Source: Acidobacteriaceae bacterium | GTDB lineage: Bacteria > Acidobacteriota > Terriglobia > Terriglobales > Acidobacteriaceae | Assembly (NCBI GenBank): GCA_003156235.1 | Contig: PMGP01000449.1 | Coordinates: 1-56,528, forward strand | Length of the DNA: 56,528 nucleotides | Reading direction: 5' to 3' | In this document: positions 1 to 8,307 of the stretch, one piece after another | Position numbering within the stretch: the stretch's first letter is position 1 | Layout: each line of letters opens with the position of its first letter | Program-made: the position numbers and the translations under genes | Notes under the pieces: model-generated | Database searches by the model: none | Seen by the model: only the letters and a program-made list of their open reading frames with translations | What the model was told of the DNA's origin: nothing

Positions 1-2
1 CC

Positions 3-353
3 ATCAGCGCGGACCCGGCGAAGGTGAACGGCACGGCCGCGTATGTACTCGACCCCGTCGGTAACCGCAAATCGGCGACCTCTTCGCTTCCCGGCTTTAA
101 CTCCGGCAGCTTCGGCTACAACGCCGACGACGAGCTTTCGACGGAGCGTTACGACGCCGACGGCAACGCGTGGAACTCCGGCGGAAACTACTTTGCCTAC
201 GACTCGGACAACGAGTTGAAGTCGATGAATCGCGGCGCGGTTGTCCCTCGCCAAAATCCAATCCAGCCTGGAGCAGCGCCAGATTTAACTTCCCGGAGAC
301 GGCATCAGCGTAGATTTCAATGGCGGGAAGGTTTATTCGGCATCCGCAAATAG
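3..353 (+). pseudogene. RHS/YD-repeat protein fragment, open at the window edge
   Basis: The frame is already open at the first bases, so the true start lies outside the window. The translation has RHS/YD-repeat-like segments (LDPVGNRKSA, FGYNADDELSTERYDADGN, YFAYDSDNELKSMN), a pattern of large secreted or polymorphic-toxin-type proteins. Similarity ends near base 235, after which the frame runs into low-information, proline- and arginine-rich sequence and stops at 353. A transposase gene follows immediately. I read it as the 3'-truncated remainder of an RHS protein disrupted by that element or an associated deletion. The repeat family is clear; the exact break point is not. Confidence 0.6.
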
Positions 354-451
354 CCTCGGCAGCAGGTGCGGCACGACCAGCAAGTGGCTTGTGGGCGCAA
401 TTCTCCCGCAGTTACTTTTCCATGTCTATCCAAACTCCTCAGAGCAGCAAT

Positions 452-1495
452 TCAGGCAGCCAGATCGTAGCGATGATGCAGGCCGCCGAGCCTGGACCTC
501 GCAACGATCTTGCGCCCGACTTCGGGCGCAGTCTTCTCTGCGGCGCGGCCGGCGGGCGTTGCCTTGGCTAACGCCAAGTGCGTCCTGTCTTCGTGGTAGT
601 AGCGGACATACTCATTCATAAGTCGTTTCAGATGCCGTTCATTGAGGACGATCACGTGGTCGAGCAGATCGCGGCGGCAGTTGCCGACGAAGCGCTCGGC
701 AACGCCGTTCTGCCACGGACTGCGGAAGCTGGTCCGCTTGGGCTTGATGCCGAAGTTCTTCACAACTTCTATCATTTCGGCATTGAAGCTGGCGCCGCGA
801 TCAAAGATCAGGTAGCCGGGCGCTGTGTCGTATGGAAATGCCTCGCGCAACTGCTGAATGACCCAGGCACTGGTCGGATGCTTCGTCACATTGCAATGAA
901 GGATGCGCCGGCGGTCGTGCGCGATGACGAAAAAGCAATAGAGCACACCGAAGGTCAGCGTGGGCACGGTGAAGAAGTCCATTGCTGCAATCGCCTCGCG
1001 GTGGTTGGCAAGGAACGCCGCCCAGCGCCGGGCAGGCTCAGGACTCCTCGGCGCTTTTCGCATCCAACGCAGTACGCTTCGCTCAGAGATTTCGTAGCCA
1101 AGCATCTTCAGCTCTCCGTGGATTCGGGGAGCGCCCCAGGTTGGATTCTCGACAGCCATGCGGACGATCTGCTCGCGCAGATCCTTGCCGACGGGTTTTC
1201 TCCCGGTGCGCTTCCGGCGGCGGGACAGCCAGGTCCAGTACCGCGCAAACCCCGCCCGGTGCCAGCGCACGACGGTATCGGGTTGGACCAGGACCAGAGC
1301 CTCTTTCCAGCCCGCCCAAATCCTGCGCAGAATCACCCAAAAGAGTTTGTCGGGAGCAGCAAATCGGGTTTGAGGATGGCGCCGTTTCAAAACTGCGAGC
1401 TGTTGACGAAGAGCCAAGTTTTCCAAGAGAAGGTTGCGGCGAGAAAGACAAGACTGAACGATCAGATCGAACAAGAGCTTCAACGAACGGAGCAT
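452..1495 (-). CDS. integrase-core (DDE) transposase of an insertion sequence
   Basis: A 347-residue protein. Residues 1-120 form a helix-turn-helix region (LRQQLAVLKRRHPQTRF, GAPRIHGELKMLGYEISERSVLRWM). The second half is a retroviral-integrase-type catalytic core with the expected acidic triad: Asp in AMDFFTVPTL, Asp in FDRGASFN and Glu in NGVAERFVG. This organisation fits the IS481/IS3-like integrase transposases that often stand as single-ORF elements in acidobacterial genomes. The gene looks intact. Sequences at 395-417 and about 1553-1572 form an imperfect inverted match (CAATT and AGTTACTT-like blocks) that could be the element ends, but I could not establish a target duplication. It lies next to the RHS fragment and is probably the cause of its truncation. 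Confidence 0.85.
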   Translation of the reverse strand: MLRSLKLLFDLIVQSCLSRRNLLLENLALRQQLAVLKRRHPQTRFAAPDKLFWVILRRIWAGWKEALVLVQPDTVVRWHRAGFARYWTWLSRRRKRTGRKPVGKDLREQIVRMAVENPTWGAPRIHGELKMLGYEISERSVLRWMRKAPRSPEPARRWAAFLANHREAIAAMDFFTVPTLTFGVLYCFFVIAHDRRRILHCNVTKHPTSAWVIQQLREAFPYDTAPGYLIFDRGASFNAEMIEVVKNFGIKPKRTSFRSPWQNGVAERFVGNCRRDLLDHVIVLNERHLKRLMNEYVRYYHEDRTHLALAKATPAGRAAEKTAPEVGRKIVARSRLGGLHHRYDLAA

Positions 1496-1597
1496 GAGCT
1501 TGTTGTAGCAGAAGCGTCTTGGATTTCAGTGCAGACAGCATTCGTTGCCTGTAAGTTACTGAAATTGCACTGCGGCAAGGAAGAGTTCATGTGTTAA

Positions 1598-2257
<660 letters not shown>

Positions 2258-3643
2258 TCACACTGTGACTGCAACGTCTCTTTCTGCTGGTTGAAATGCG
2301 GCAGAGGATTCTCGAAGAACCCAGCCGGCAATCAGCAGAGTGGGCGCGGGCATGGGTTCGATCTTGCCGAGAGCGGCGAGCGTAGTGTAGCGGATTTGCT
2401 GGCCGGGCTGTGCGGCTTGCGATACGACAGCGCAGGGAAACTCCGGTGGGAGGCCTTCCTCAAGCCACTGTAGCGCTAGCAGGCGTGAGTCGCGGCCAGG
2501 CATATAGACGATACGCGTAGAGTCCTCAATTTGGGGCAGCGGCGAGAGGTTGTGCGACTGCGCGTGATGGCCGGTGGAGAAGATCACGCTCGATGCGCTG
2601 TTGCGGCTTGTCAGCGGGCAGCCAATGGAAGCGGCCGCGGCAAAGGCGGCGGAGACGCCGGGAACAATCTCAAATGGAATGCTTGCTTCGGTGAGTGCGG
2701 CGATCTCTTCGGCGGCGCGGCTGAAGATAAGCGGATCGCCGCTCTTGAGCCGGACGATGGTGCGGAAGGGATTCTTTTGCTCACGGGCGTACTCCACCAT
2801 CAGCGCGTTGATCTGCTCCTGCGTGATGCTCTTCACGCCGCAACGCTTGCCCACGTTGATGATCTCGGCGGCGGGCTGTGCAAGCTCAAGAATCGTTTCT
2901 GGAACAAGGTCGTCGTGCAGGATGAGATCTGCGGATTGAATGAGGCGCAGCGCTTTGACGGTCAGCAGTTCAGGATCACCAGGTCCGGCTCCCACCAGAT
3001 AGACCTTGCTGCCGGAGCTGGCGCTCTCTTGGTGGAGCGGAGCGAGAGCAAGATGGCGCGCCGGGCAAGAGGCTTTGTCGCAGAGCTGTCGACTGGCTAA
3101 CTGATGCAGCAATGCCTTACGCGCCTCACCGCGGGGCTGCGTTGCCAAAACTTCGCGGCGGAGCCGGCCCATGTTTTCGAGCCACGGGCCGAGGTCGGCG
3201 GGCAGTTGTTCGTCGATTTCGCGGCGTAACTGCTGCGCGAAGGCAGGGCTTTCGCCCGCAGTTGAGATGGCGATCTGCAACGCGCCGCGGCTGACCACCG
3301 AACCGAAATAAAAATCACAGTGCGGAGGATCATCCACGCTGTTCGACAGAATGCCGCGCTCAACGGCTCCCTGATAAACGGCGGTATTTACTTGAGCGGA
3401 ATCAGTGGCGACGACAACCAGATAGTTGTCCTCGAGGTCGGCGAGTTCAAAGTTCCGCTGAGTCCATTCGAGACGGCCCTCAAAGGCGAGCTTCTGAATT
3501 TCAGGGATTGCATTCGGCGCAACAACGCGCAGCCGCAAGCCCGTCTTGAGCAGGACGTCTATCTTGTCGAGCGCAACAGTACCCGCGCCGACCACCAGTC
3601 CGCGGCGACCGTTGAGTTTGAGAAAGACCGGTAACAGGCTCAT
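2258..3643 (-). CDS. cysG: siroheme synthase (precorrin-2 dehydrogenase/ferrochelatase fused to uroporphyrinogen-III C-methyltransferase)
   Basis: A 461-residue two-domain protein with the usual CysG length. Residues 1-200 are the NAD-dependent precorrin-2 dehydrogenase/sirohydrochlorin ferrochelatase part (FLKLNGRRGLVVGAGTVALDK, ISTAGESPAFAQQLR). Residues from about 215 onward are the SAM-dependent uroporphyrinogen-III methyltransferase (VYLVGAGPGDPELLTVKALR, RLKSGDPLIFSRAAEE, EIVPGVSAAFAAAA). Together they convert uroporphyrinogen III to siroheme, the cofactor of the sulfite reductase encoded just upstream. The start is 9 bases past the stop of that gene on the same strand, so the two form an operon under the Cys-leader described at 5446-5534. 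The C-terminal ~25 residues are not conserved-looking. Confidence 0.93.
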   Translation of the reverse strand: MSLLPVFLKLNGRRGLVVGAGTVALDKIDVLLKTGLRLRVVAPNAIPEIQKLAFEGRLEWTQRNFELADLEDNYLVVVATDSAQVNTAVYQGAVERGILSNSVDDPPHCDFYFGSVVSRGALQIAISTAGESPAFAQQLRREIDEQLPADLGPWLENMGRLRREVLATQPRGEARKALLHQLASRQLCDKASCPARHLALAPLHQESASSGSKVYLVGAGPGDPELLTVKALRLIQSADLILHDDLVPETILELAQPAAEIINVGKRCGVKSITQEQINALMVEYAREQKNPFRTIVRLKSGDPLIFSRAAEEIAALTEASIPFEIVPGVSAAFAAAASIGCPLTSRNSASSVIFSTGHHAQSHNLSPLPQIEDSTRIVYMPGRDSRLLALQWLEEGLPPEFPCAVVSQAAQPGQQIRYTTLAALGKIEPMPAPTLLIAGWVLRESSAAFQPAERDVAVTV

Positions 3644-3652
3644 AGCTTAATC

Positions 3653-5350
3653 CTAATCAGCGACTCCGTGCGGCACGCTGCCTGTGGGCAGATCGCGCTC
3701 GACCGGCGGCAACGCCTCGCCCGCCAAATTGGCGCGCAGTTCGTCGTTAGAGTGGCGCGCAAACCAGGCGCGCAGATTCTCTTCCCTCTGGCGCGTGGCA
3801 AGGTACTTGCGAAGCAGCCGCTCAATCGCTTCCGGCACCAGCGTCGCGGGGCAGCGATAGCCCACCGGACGAGCGATGGAAGCGTGTTGGCCCACCGCGC
3901 CGCCAAGGCAGAAATAATATGCATCGATAAGCTTGCCCTCGTGCTTGATCTTTTTTCCCTCGATGCCGATGTCGGCGATCCAGTGCTGTCCGCAGCCATT
4001 GGGGCAGCCGGTGACGTGCAGCCTAAGCTGCTGATCAAACTCCGGCAGCCGTTCTTCAAGCTCGTCCACAATCCAGCGGGTGAAGCCCTTGGTCTCAGTG
4101 ATGGCCAGCTTGCAGAACTCGGTGCCCGTGCAGGCAACCGCGCCGCGCCAGAAAGATGAGCCATCGACTTGCAATCCGATCTGGCCTAATTCGCGTGCAA
4201 GTTCTGCCGTTTTGTTGTTGGGAATATCGATGAATAGCAGATTCTGAGAGACGGTTGTGCGCAGCGCGCCACTGCCGAAACGCTCTGCAAGTTCAGCGGC
4301 GGCCTGCAACTGCTCGCCGCTCAGCCGTCCGCGCAGCACCGATGCGCCCACGTGACTCAAGCCCGGCTGTCGCTGTGGATGAATGCCTGCATGGTCGCGG
4401 TATATGTCGTCGGGAACCTGCTCGAGCGCAGCGGGAAGCAGCGTGAAGTCAAGCCGCGACTGCAACTCAGCGAGAAAACTCTCCGCGGTCCAGCCTTCTT
4501 TCAGGAACAGGTATTTCATGCGCGCCTGTGCCCGGTTTTCGCGCAATCCCTGCTGCTCGCGGAAGATCTCGGCCACGGCGCGCGCTACGCGAACCGCCTG
4601 CTCGGGAAGAACGAAGGCATTAAGGCGAACGGCGAGATGCGGCTCCCTGGAGAGCCCTCCCCCGACGCGCAGCGAGTAGCCAATCTGGTCGTTGAATTTG
4701 GCCGCGGTGAGGGCGATGTCGTTGATCTCCGGATGAGAACACCACGATGGACAGCCGGTGGCACAGACTTTGAATTTGCGCGGCAGGTTGTAGAACTCCG
4801 GGTTGCCGCTAAGCAAGCGTGAAATCTCCGTGGCGAGCGAAGAGGAATTGATCAACTCATCAGCGGCCACTCCGGCCAGCGGACAGCCGGTCACGTTGCG
4901 CACCACATCGCCGCAAGCGCCTTTAGGCGAAAGTCCAACCGCATTAAGAGCATCGACGACTTCAGGCAGCGACTCGATAGTGAGCCAGTGCAGCTGAATA
5001 CATTGGCGCACGGTGATGTCGGCAAGGTTGCGCGCGTACTTTTGCGAGATTCCGGCGATGACGCGAAGCTGCGCGGCGGAGAGGATGCCGTTGGGAATGC
5101 CGATGCGCATCATGAAGTAATCGGAGGCCAGACCCTCGCCGCCCTTGCCGCCGGTGGCGCCCACGCCATCGCCCTGGGTGTAGATGCCCCACCACTTGGA
5201 GTATAAGGAAGCCCACTCGGGCAGCACGCTGGAGCGGCCCTGGCGGGCAAACTCGCGCACCTCATTGAAGGCCTCCCACGGGTTTTTCTCGCGCTTGAGG
5301 CGCTCCGCACGCTGAGCATTTGTCTCTTTTACTGGAACTGTTTGAGCCAT
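3653..5350 (-). CDS. siroheme [4Fe-4S] sulfite (or nitrite) reductase, ferredoxin type
   Basis: A 565-residue single-chain reductase with two half-repeats. The siroheme/[4Fe-4S] ligands are visible near residues 400-455 as CTGTEFC (C-x5-C) followed by TGCPNGC (C-x3-C). An earlier CATGCPSWCSH block belongs to the first half. This architecture is shared by assimilatory ferredoxin-sulfite and ferredoxin-nitrite reductases. Sulfite is favoured here because the partner gene makes siroheme, the window encodes APS reductase, and the leader carries a Cys-codon run. It should reduce sulfite to sulfide in the cytoplasm. The start at 5350 is preceded by AAGAGGAAAA, a reasonable ribosome site. Nitrite reduction cannot be excluded from motifs alone. 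Confidence 0.88.
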   Translation of the reverse strand: MAQTVPVKETNAQRAERLKREKNPWEAFNEVREFARQGRSSVLPEWASLYSKWWGIYTQGDGVGATGGKGGEGLASDYFMMRIGIPNGILSAAQLRVIAGISQKYARNLADITVRQCIQLHWLTIESLPEVVDALNAVGLSPKGACGDVVRNVTGCPLAGVAADELINSSSLATEISRLLSGNPEFYNLPRKFKVCATGCPSWCSHPEINDIALTAAKFNDQIGYSLRVGGGLSREPHLAVRLNAFVLPEQAVRVARAVAEIFREQQGLRENRAQARMKYLFLKEGWTAESFLAELQSRLDFTLLPAALEQVPDDIYRDHAGIHPQRQPGLSHVGASVLRGRLSGEQLQAAAELAERFGSGALRTTVSQNLLFIDIPNNKTAELARELGQIGLQVDGSSFWRGAVACTGTEFCKLAITETKGFTRWIVDELEERLPEFDQQLRLHVTGCPNGCGQHWIADIGIEGKKIKHEGKLIDAYYFCLGGAVGQHASIARPVGYRCPATLVPEAIERLLRKYLATRQREENLRAWFARHSNDELRANLAGEALPPVERDLPTGSVPHGVAD

Positions 5351-5365
5351 TTTTCCTCTTCACTG

Positions 5366-5404
5366 AAAACAGAAAACCCGCGACAGCTGCGGCTGCATCG
5401 CGGG
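5366..5404 (-). terminator. attenuator hairpin upstream of sulfite reductase
   Basis: On the minus strand a perfect 7-bp stem (CCCGCGA with TCGCGGG, plus-strand 5377-5383 and 5398-5404) encloses a further CAGC/GCTG stem, and is followed directly by TTTTCTGTTTTC. That is the form of an intrinsic terminator, yet it sits between the promoter and the ATG at 5350. The 5' arm (CGCGATGC, 5402-5395) can alternatively pair with GCTTCGCG at 5464-5457, inside the leader ORF just past its Cys codons (7 of 8 pairs). This gives a plausible terminator/antiterminator switch. Confidence 0.72.
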
Positions 5405-5445
5405 CAATTGGAAACCATGGATTGAACTGTACCTATAGACCCAGG

Positions 5446-5499
5446 TCACCTATGCGCGCGAAGCAATGTACAGCGGCGACAACAGAGATGACCTTGCAT
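5446..5499 (-). CDS. cysteine-rich leader peptide (leaderless uORF) of the sulfite reductase operon
   Basis: A 17-codon ORF reading MQGHLCCRRCTLLRAHR with three TGT cysteine codons. The A of its ATG is the 7th base after a TATTAT -10 box, the expected transcription start, so it should be translated as a leaderless mRNA. It ends 42 bases before the attenuator hairpin. Cys-rich leaderless uORFs acting as cysteine-responsive attenuators are established for mycobacterial sulfur operons; the arrangement here matches that logic. Mechanism inferred: a ribosome stalled at the first TGT pair (5484-5479) leaves GCTTCGCG free to pair with the terminator arm, whereas a ribosome reaching the stop covers it. 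Expression is untested. Confidence 0.75.
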   Translation of the reverse strand: MQGHLCCRRCTLLRAHR

Positions 5500-5505
5500 A
5501 ATGAA

Positions 5506-5534
5506 ATAATATCGGCGGTCCAGTCGAAAGTCAA
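5506..5534 (-). promoter_or_regulatory. sigma70-like promoter of the sulfite reductase/siroheme operon
   Basis: Minus strand: -35 TTGACT (5534-5529), exactly 17 bases, -10 TATTAT (5511-5506), with predicted +1 on the leader ATG at 5499. Its -35 box lies 8 bases from the -35 box of a plus-strand promoter serving the porin, giving a back-to-back divergent promoter. Confidence 0.75.
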
Positions 5535-5542
5535 GTTCCCAG

Positions 5543-5571
5543 TTGACAGGAATTCGAAAGCCGGTTAGGGT
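5543..5571 (+). promoter_or_regulatory. divergent promoter of the porin leader
   Basis: Perfect -35 TTGACA (5543-5548), 17-base spacer, weaker -10 TAGGGT (5566-5571). The predicted start is near 5578, about 17 bases before the first Cys-rich leader ORF. The -35 is strong and the -10 is not, so confidence is moderate. Confidence 0.5.
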
Positions 5572-5594
5572 GTAAAAACAGAGTTGCACACGAG

Positions 5595-5642
5595 ATGAAA
5601 TCTATCATCCTCAAATTAGCGTGTTGTTGTTGTCTCCGCTAG
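5595..5642 (+). CDS. first cysteine-rich leader peptide upstream of the porin
   Basis: Fifteen codons reading MKSIILKLACCCCLR, with four consecutive TGT codons followed by Leu-Arg-stop. It lies just downstream of the TTGACA promoter and about 260 bases before the porin start. Four Cys in 15 residues, all TGT in a genome that prefers TGC, argues for a sensor leader rather than chance. An 8-bp perfect hairpin (GAATTATG/CATAATTC, 5662-5669 and 5676-5683) follows within 20 bases. No function beyond cysteine sensing is proposed. Confidence 0.65.
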   Translation: MKSIILKLACCCCLR

Positions 5643-5661
5643 CGCCCGCTGGCCTGTCCGC

Positions 5662-5683
5662 GAATTATGCCTTTCCATAATTC
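5662..5683 (+). promoter_or_regulatory. stem-loop after the first porin leader ORF
   Basis: Perfect 8-bp inverted repeat GAATTATG/CATAATTC with a 6-base loop. There is no following T-run, so it is not an obvious terminator; it may be a pause or switch element of the Cys-leader region. Confidence 0.4.
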
Positions 5684-5767
5684 AAGCGCCTCATGTTGAT
5701 TTACGAGTATTGGATGCCCCTGTTCACGCCCATCTCCGCAGGTTTTATTGAGGACTCTGCCCGCTCA

Positions 5768-5827
5768 ATGAGCAGGCCGGTAACGGCACTGTGTTCGTGT
5801 AGTTGTTGTCTTCCCACCTGTCGATAA
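5768..5827 (+). CDS. second cysteine-rich leader peptide upstream of the porin
   Basis: Nineteen codons reading MSRPVTALCSCSCCLPTCR, with five Cys, all TGT. It ends 76 bases before the porin GTG. A hairpin follows (GCCC/GGGC core with flanking GGTCTG and CAGA-GCC pairing, about 5829-5855). Two successive Cys-rich ORFs in one 330-base leader suggest tandem control or a decayed duplicate. A weak promoter-like pair (TTCACG, 17 bases, TATTGA at 5723-5751) precedes it. No convincing ribosome site is visible. Confidence 0.6.
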   Translation: MSRPVTALCSCSCCLPTCR

Positions 5828-5903
5828 AGGTCTGTCGCCCCATACGGGCCAGAGCCTAATGTCCCAACCCATCCAGCTTCTATAATTCAAAGGAGAATCC
5901 AAA

Positions 5904-7409
5904 GTGCAACTAGCTCTTTATGTTTTCGTGTTTGCATCTCTGCGCCGGTTGCGGCTATCGATCTCAGCTGTGCTTTTTCTGTTTGCTGTAGCGGCCGGAC
6001 TGCCCCTGGCCGCGCAGGACGACATCACCACGCAAAACGCGACGTCCGCGTTCAATGGCGCATATATCACTGGGCCGGAGGCGAACCCTTTGAGCTTCCT
6101 GAACGGCGCGGCCTGGCGCACTACCGGCAACCCGGCGCCTTATGACTTTCACGACTTTGCACCGGCGACCTATGTTGATGCAAAACTGCCCAAATGGATC
6201 GACGTGCAGGCCGAGGAGCGGTTCCGGTACGAGGGGTACAGCAATTCAAGCTTCAAGGCCAAGGCCGATGACTCCTACCTGTTGAACCGCTTCCGGTTCC
6301 AGGTGGATCTGCGGACGCCCAGTTGGTTCCGGGTTACGGCGCAGGTGCAGGACGCCCGTTCAGGCTTCCAAAACCCGCCGATCGGGCCGCCGAACACGGT
6401 TCGCTGGGATCTGAAGAAGGCTTACGTCGAGATCGGCACGCCCGAAAAACACTGGTTCAGCCTGCGCGTGGGCCGGCAAACCATCAACTACAACAACACC
6501 ATCATCGCCAACTCCGAGTGGCGCAACCAGGCCCGTTCCTACGATGCGGCGGTGCTGAACCTGAATGCGAAGCGCGAGCACCTGGGCATCTTCGCCGCCT
6601 CAGCTGCGGTGCCGCAGGCTTATGGCGTGAGCCCGCACCAGGAAGGCAATAACATCTACGGAGCCTACGGCCGCATCGATGATTTCCTGGTGCCGCACTC
6701 GAACCTTGAGCCGTTCTTCCTGTGGCGCGTGCAGCCGGCAGAGGTCGTCGAGCCGGCCGTCGCCAAGACCACCGGTAAGGAAAACGAGAAGGTTGGCGGC
6801 GTGCGCTTCAAGGCGCAAGCTCACTCGGCGCTCGATTATGGGGGCGAGGTGATCTACGAAGGCGGCACGGTGGGGAAGGAAAGCATCGGCGCCTGGGCGG
6901 CGCAGGGAGGCGCAGCATACCAGTTTCTCAATGCAGCGGCCAAGCCGCGTGTCTTTACCCAGTACGACTACGCCACGGGCAATAGCAATCCGGCAACGAA
7001 CGGAAAGCACTCTACCTTTGATACGATCTACCCGACAGCACACGACCGTTTTGGCATCGCCGACCTGTTCGGCGCACAGAACATTGAGGCGGTGCGCGCG
7101 GGCACAACCGTTGAGCCCCACAGGCGACTTACCTTCACAGTACAGGGGCTGGACTTTTGGGCGGCTGATGCGCTGGACTCGATCTACAATACCTCGGGCA
7201 GCGCGATCGTAAACAACAAAACCGACCACGGCCGCCATGTGGGCGCGGAAATCGATGGCTACTCCTGGTATGAACTCAACAAGCACTTCAACCTGGGCGG
7301 CGGCGTCGCTTACTTCGGCGGCGGCCAGTTCCTAACGAATGTGACGACCAGCCACTCGTACCCGTACTACTACTTTGCGCTGAACTTCAAAGACAACGGA
7401 AAGAAGTAG
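5904..7409 (+). CDS. alginate-export-domain outer-membrane porin, probably for a sulfur compound
   Basis: A 501-residue protein starting GTG at 5904 after AAGGAG (5890-5895). Residues 1-38 look like a signal peptide ending LPLAAQ. The remainder has the alternating aromatic strands of a beta-barrel, with stretches typical of alginate-export-type porins (DVQAEERFRYEGY, NRFRFQVDLRT, WFSLRVGRQTINYN) and a last strand YYYFALNFKDNGKK. Members of this family are usually substrate-selective channels of largely unknown specificity. Two Cys-rich leader ORFs lie in its 5' region and its promoter is divergent with the sulfite reductase operon, so I infer uptake of sulfate, a sulfonate or a sulfate ester under cysteine limitation. 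Confidence 0.82.
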   Translation: MQLALYVFVFASLRRLRLSISAVLFLFAVAAGLPLAAQDDITTQNATSAFNGAYITGPEANPLSFLNGAAWRTTGNPAPYDFHDFAPATYVDAKLPKWIDVQAEERFRYEGYSNSSFKAKADDSYLLNRFRFQVDLRTPSWFRVTAQVQDARSGFQNPPIGPPNTVRWDLKKAYVEIGTPEKHWFSLRVGRQTINYNNTIIANSEWRNQARSYDAAVLNLNAKREHLGIFAASAAVPQAYGVSPHQEGNNIYGAYGRIDDFLVPHSNLEPFFLWRVQPAEVVEPAVAKTTGKENEKVGGVRFKAQAHSALDYGGEVIYEGGTVGKESIGAWAAQGGAAYQFLNAAAKPRVFTQYDYATGNSNPATNGKHSTFDTIYPTAHDRFGIADLFGAQNIEAVRAGTTVEPHRRLTFTVQGLDFWAADALDSIYNTSGSAIVNNKTDHGRHVGAEIDGYSWYELNKHFNLGGGVAYFGGGQFLTNVTTSHSYPYYYFALNFKDNGKK

Positions 7410-7834
7410 CCAACGCCGTTATGGAACTCCGGGACGAGGCAGGTGTGATGGACCTGTCTTTCGACAGAACATCCGCAGTTCACTTTCGTTCGCCTTCCTG
7501 GTACACACCGGACAAGTTCTTCTCGCCTTTTTCCCGGTCCGTTCACCACCTGGGAGCTAATCCCAAAGCAGCGCCGGGTGGTTTGAGGGCTGATCCTGCG
7601 ATCCGCCTCTGGAGGGCCTGACTCCATCTTCCATGCAATAAAGCTGCTTTCAGTCGGTTTACACTACGACCTCTTTTCTGCGCCGTTCATGGCACACTTT
7701 GGCGAGGGACAATTTTCAAACCGCTTGCATATGCGCCGGGGTATGCTATCGACAAGGGGCAAAAGAGCGGTAAAACACCTCTGCGAGGCAATTGCCAGAT
7801 TAGAGCAAGTGCCCCTTCAGGTCATCGGGAGAGT
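7410..7834. other. intergenic region with one copy of a dispersed repeat
   Basis: No convincing gene. It contains a 28-base word (7680-7707) found again, inverted, at 39914-39941. A 35-codon ORF at 7731-7838 ends in an ATGA overlap with the B2 start but has no recognisable features. Confidence 0.5.
7680..7707 (+). repeat. dispersed 28-bp repeat, copy 1
   Basis: Identical over 28 bases to the reverse complement of 39914-39941. The following bases GGACAA are also shared with 40051-40062. Key words: GCGCCGTTCATGG and TTTGGCGAGG. Confidence 0.8.
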
Positions 7835-8266
7835 ATGAAAATGAACAGAAAAGATATCGTGCTGGCGGCGAAGGCGACAGTCTGGCTTTGGCTCGCCTGG
7901 ATGACTATCGATGTTCTCCCGTTCAAGCTTTTCCGCAAGATGATGCGCCCGCCGGTCGGCAAGCCAAGGTTGAAAGGAGACTCGGCGCAGGCATACGGCC
8001 GGCGAGTGAGTTGGGCTGTGGGAGCCGCCGCGCGGCGCGTGCCGTGGCGAGCGGTTTGCTTTCATCGGGGACTCGCCGCCCATCAGATGCTCTGCCGCGC
8101 AGGTGTTCCCACGGAACTGCATTATGGGGTGGCAAAGTCCATGGATAAGGGGCTCGATGCCCATGTTTGGGTTACGGCAAATGGAGAGATCATCGTCGGA
8201 GAACAGGCGCAGAATCACTTCACCGTGCTGGGCATATTCCCTGGAAAAGATTCATCCGGAGAATGA
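7835..8266 (+). CDS. lasso peptide biosynthesis B2 protein (leader peptidase, transglutaminase-like fold)
   Basis: A 143-residue protein of the length and pattern of stand-alone B2 proteases. Cys75 lies in the conserved context RAVCFHRGLAAHQMLCRAGVP and His110 in DAHVWV, the Cys-His pair of this family. The position normally taken by the third triad Asp reads Asn116 (TANGEIIVGE), which may alter or shift the triad. B2 removes the leader from the lasso precursor, delivered by the B1 protein. It is encoded on the opposite strand from the rest of the cluster and converges on the cyclase gene with a 41-base gap. ATG at 7835 follows GGGAGAG; a second ATG at 7841 is possible. Confidence 0.85.
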   Translation: MKMNRKDIVLAAKATVWLWLAWMTIDVLPFKLFRKMMRPPVGKPRLKGDSAQAYGRRVSWAVGAAARRVPWRAVCFHRGLAAHQMLCRAGVPTELHYGVAKSMDKGLDAHVWVTANGEIIVGEQAQNHFTVLGIFPGKDSSGE

Positions 8267-8307
8267 CGGCAAGGCCGGTACGAACCCGCCGGGCAATTTC
8301 CGCTGCG

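Noticed and set aside
578..1597. 339-codon plus-strand ORF
   Set aside because: Fully antisense to the transposase; no protein-family pattern and explained by codon bias in GC-rich DNA.
5881..5886. TATAAT just before the porin
   Set aside because: Transcription from it would begin within the porin ribosome site and no -35 lies at proper spacing; the upstream leader promoter is preferred.
7731..7838. 35-codon ORF overlapping the B2 start
   Set aside because: ATGA overlap is suggestive but the peptide is basic, lacks lasso features and has no ribosome site.
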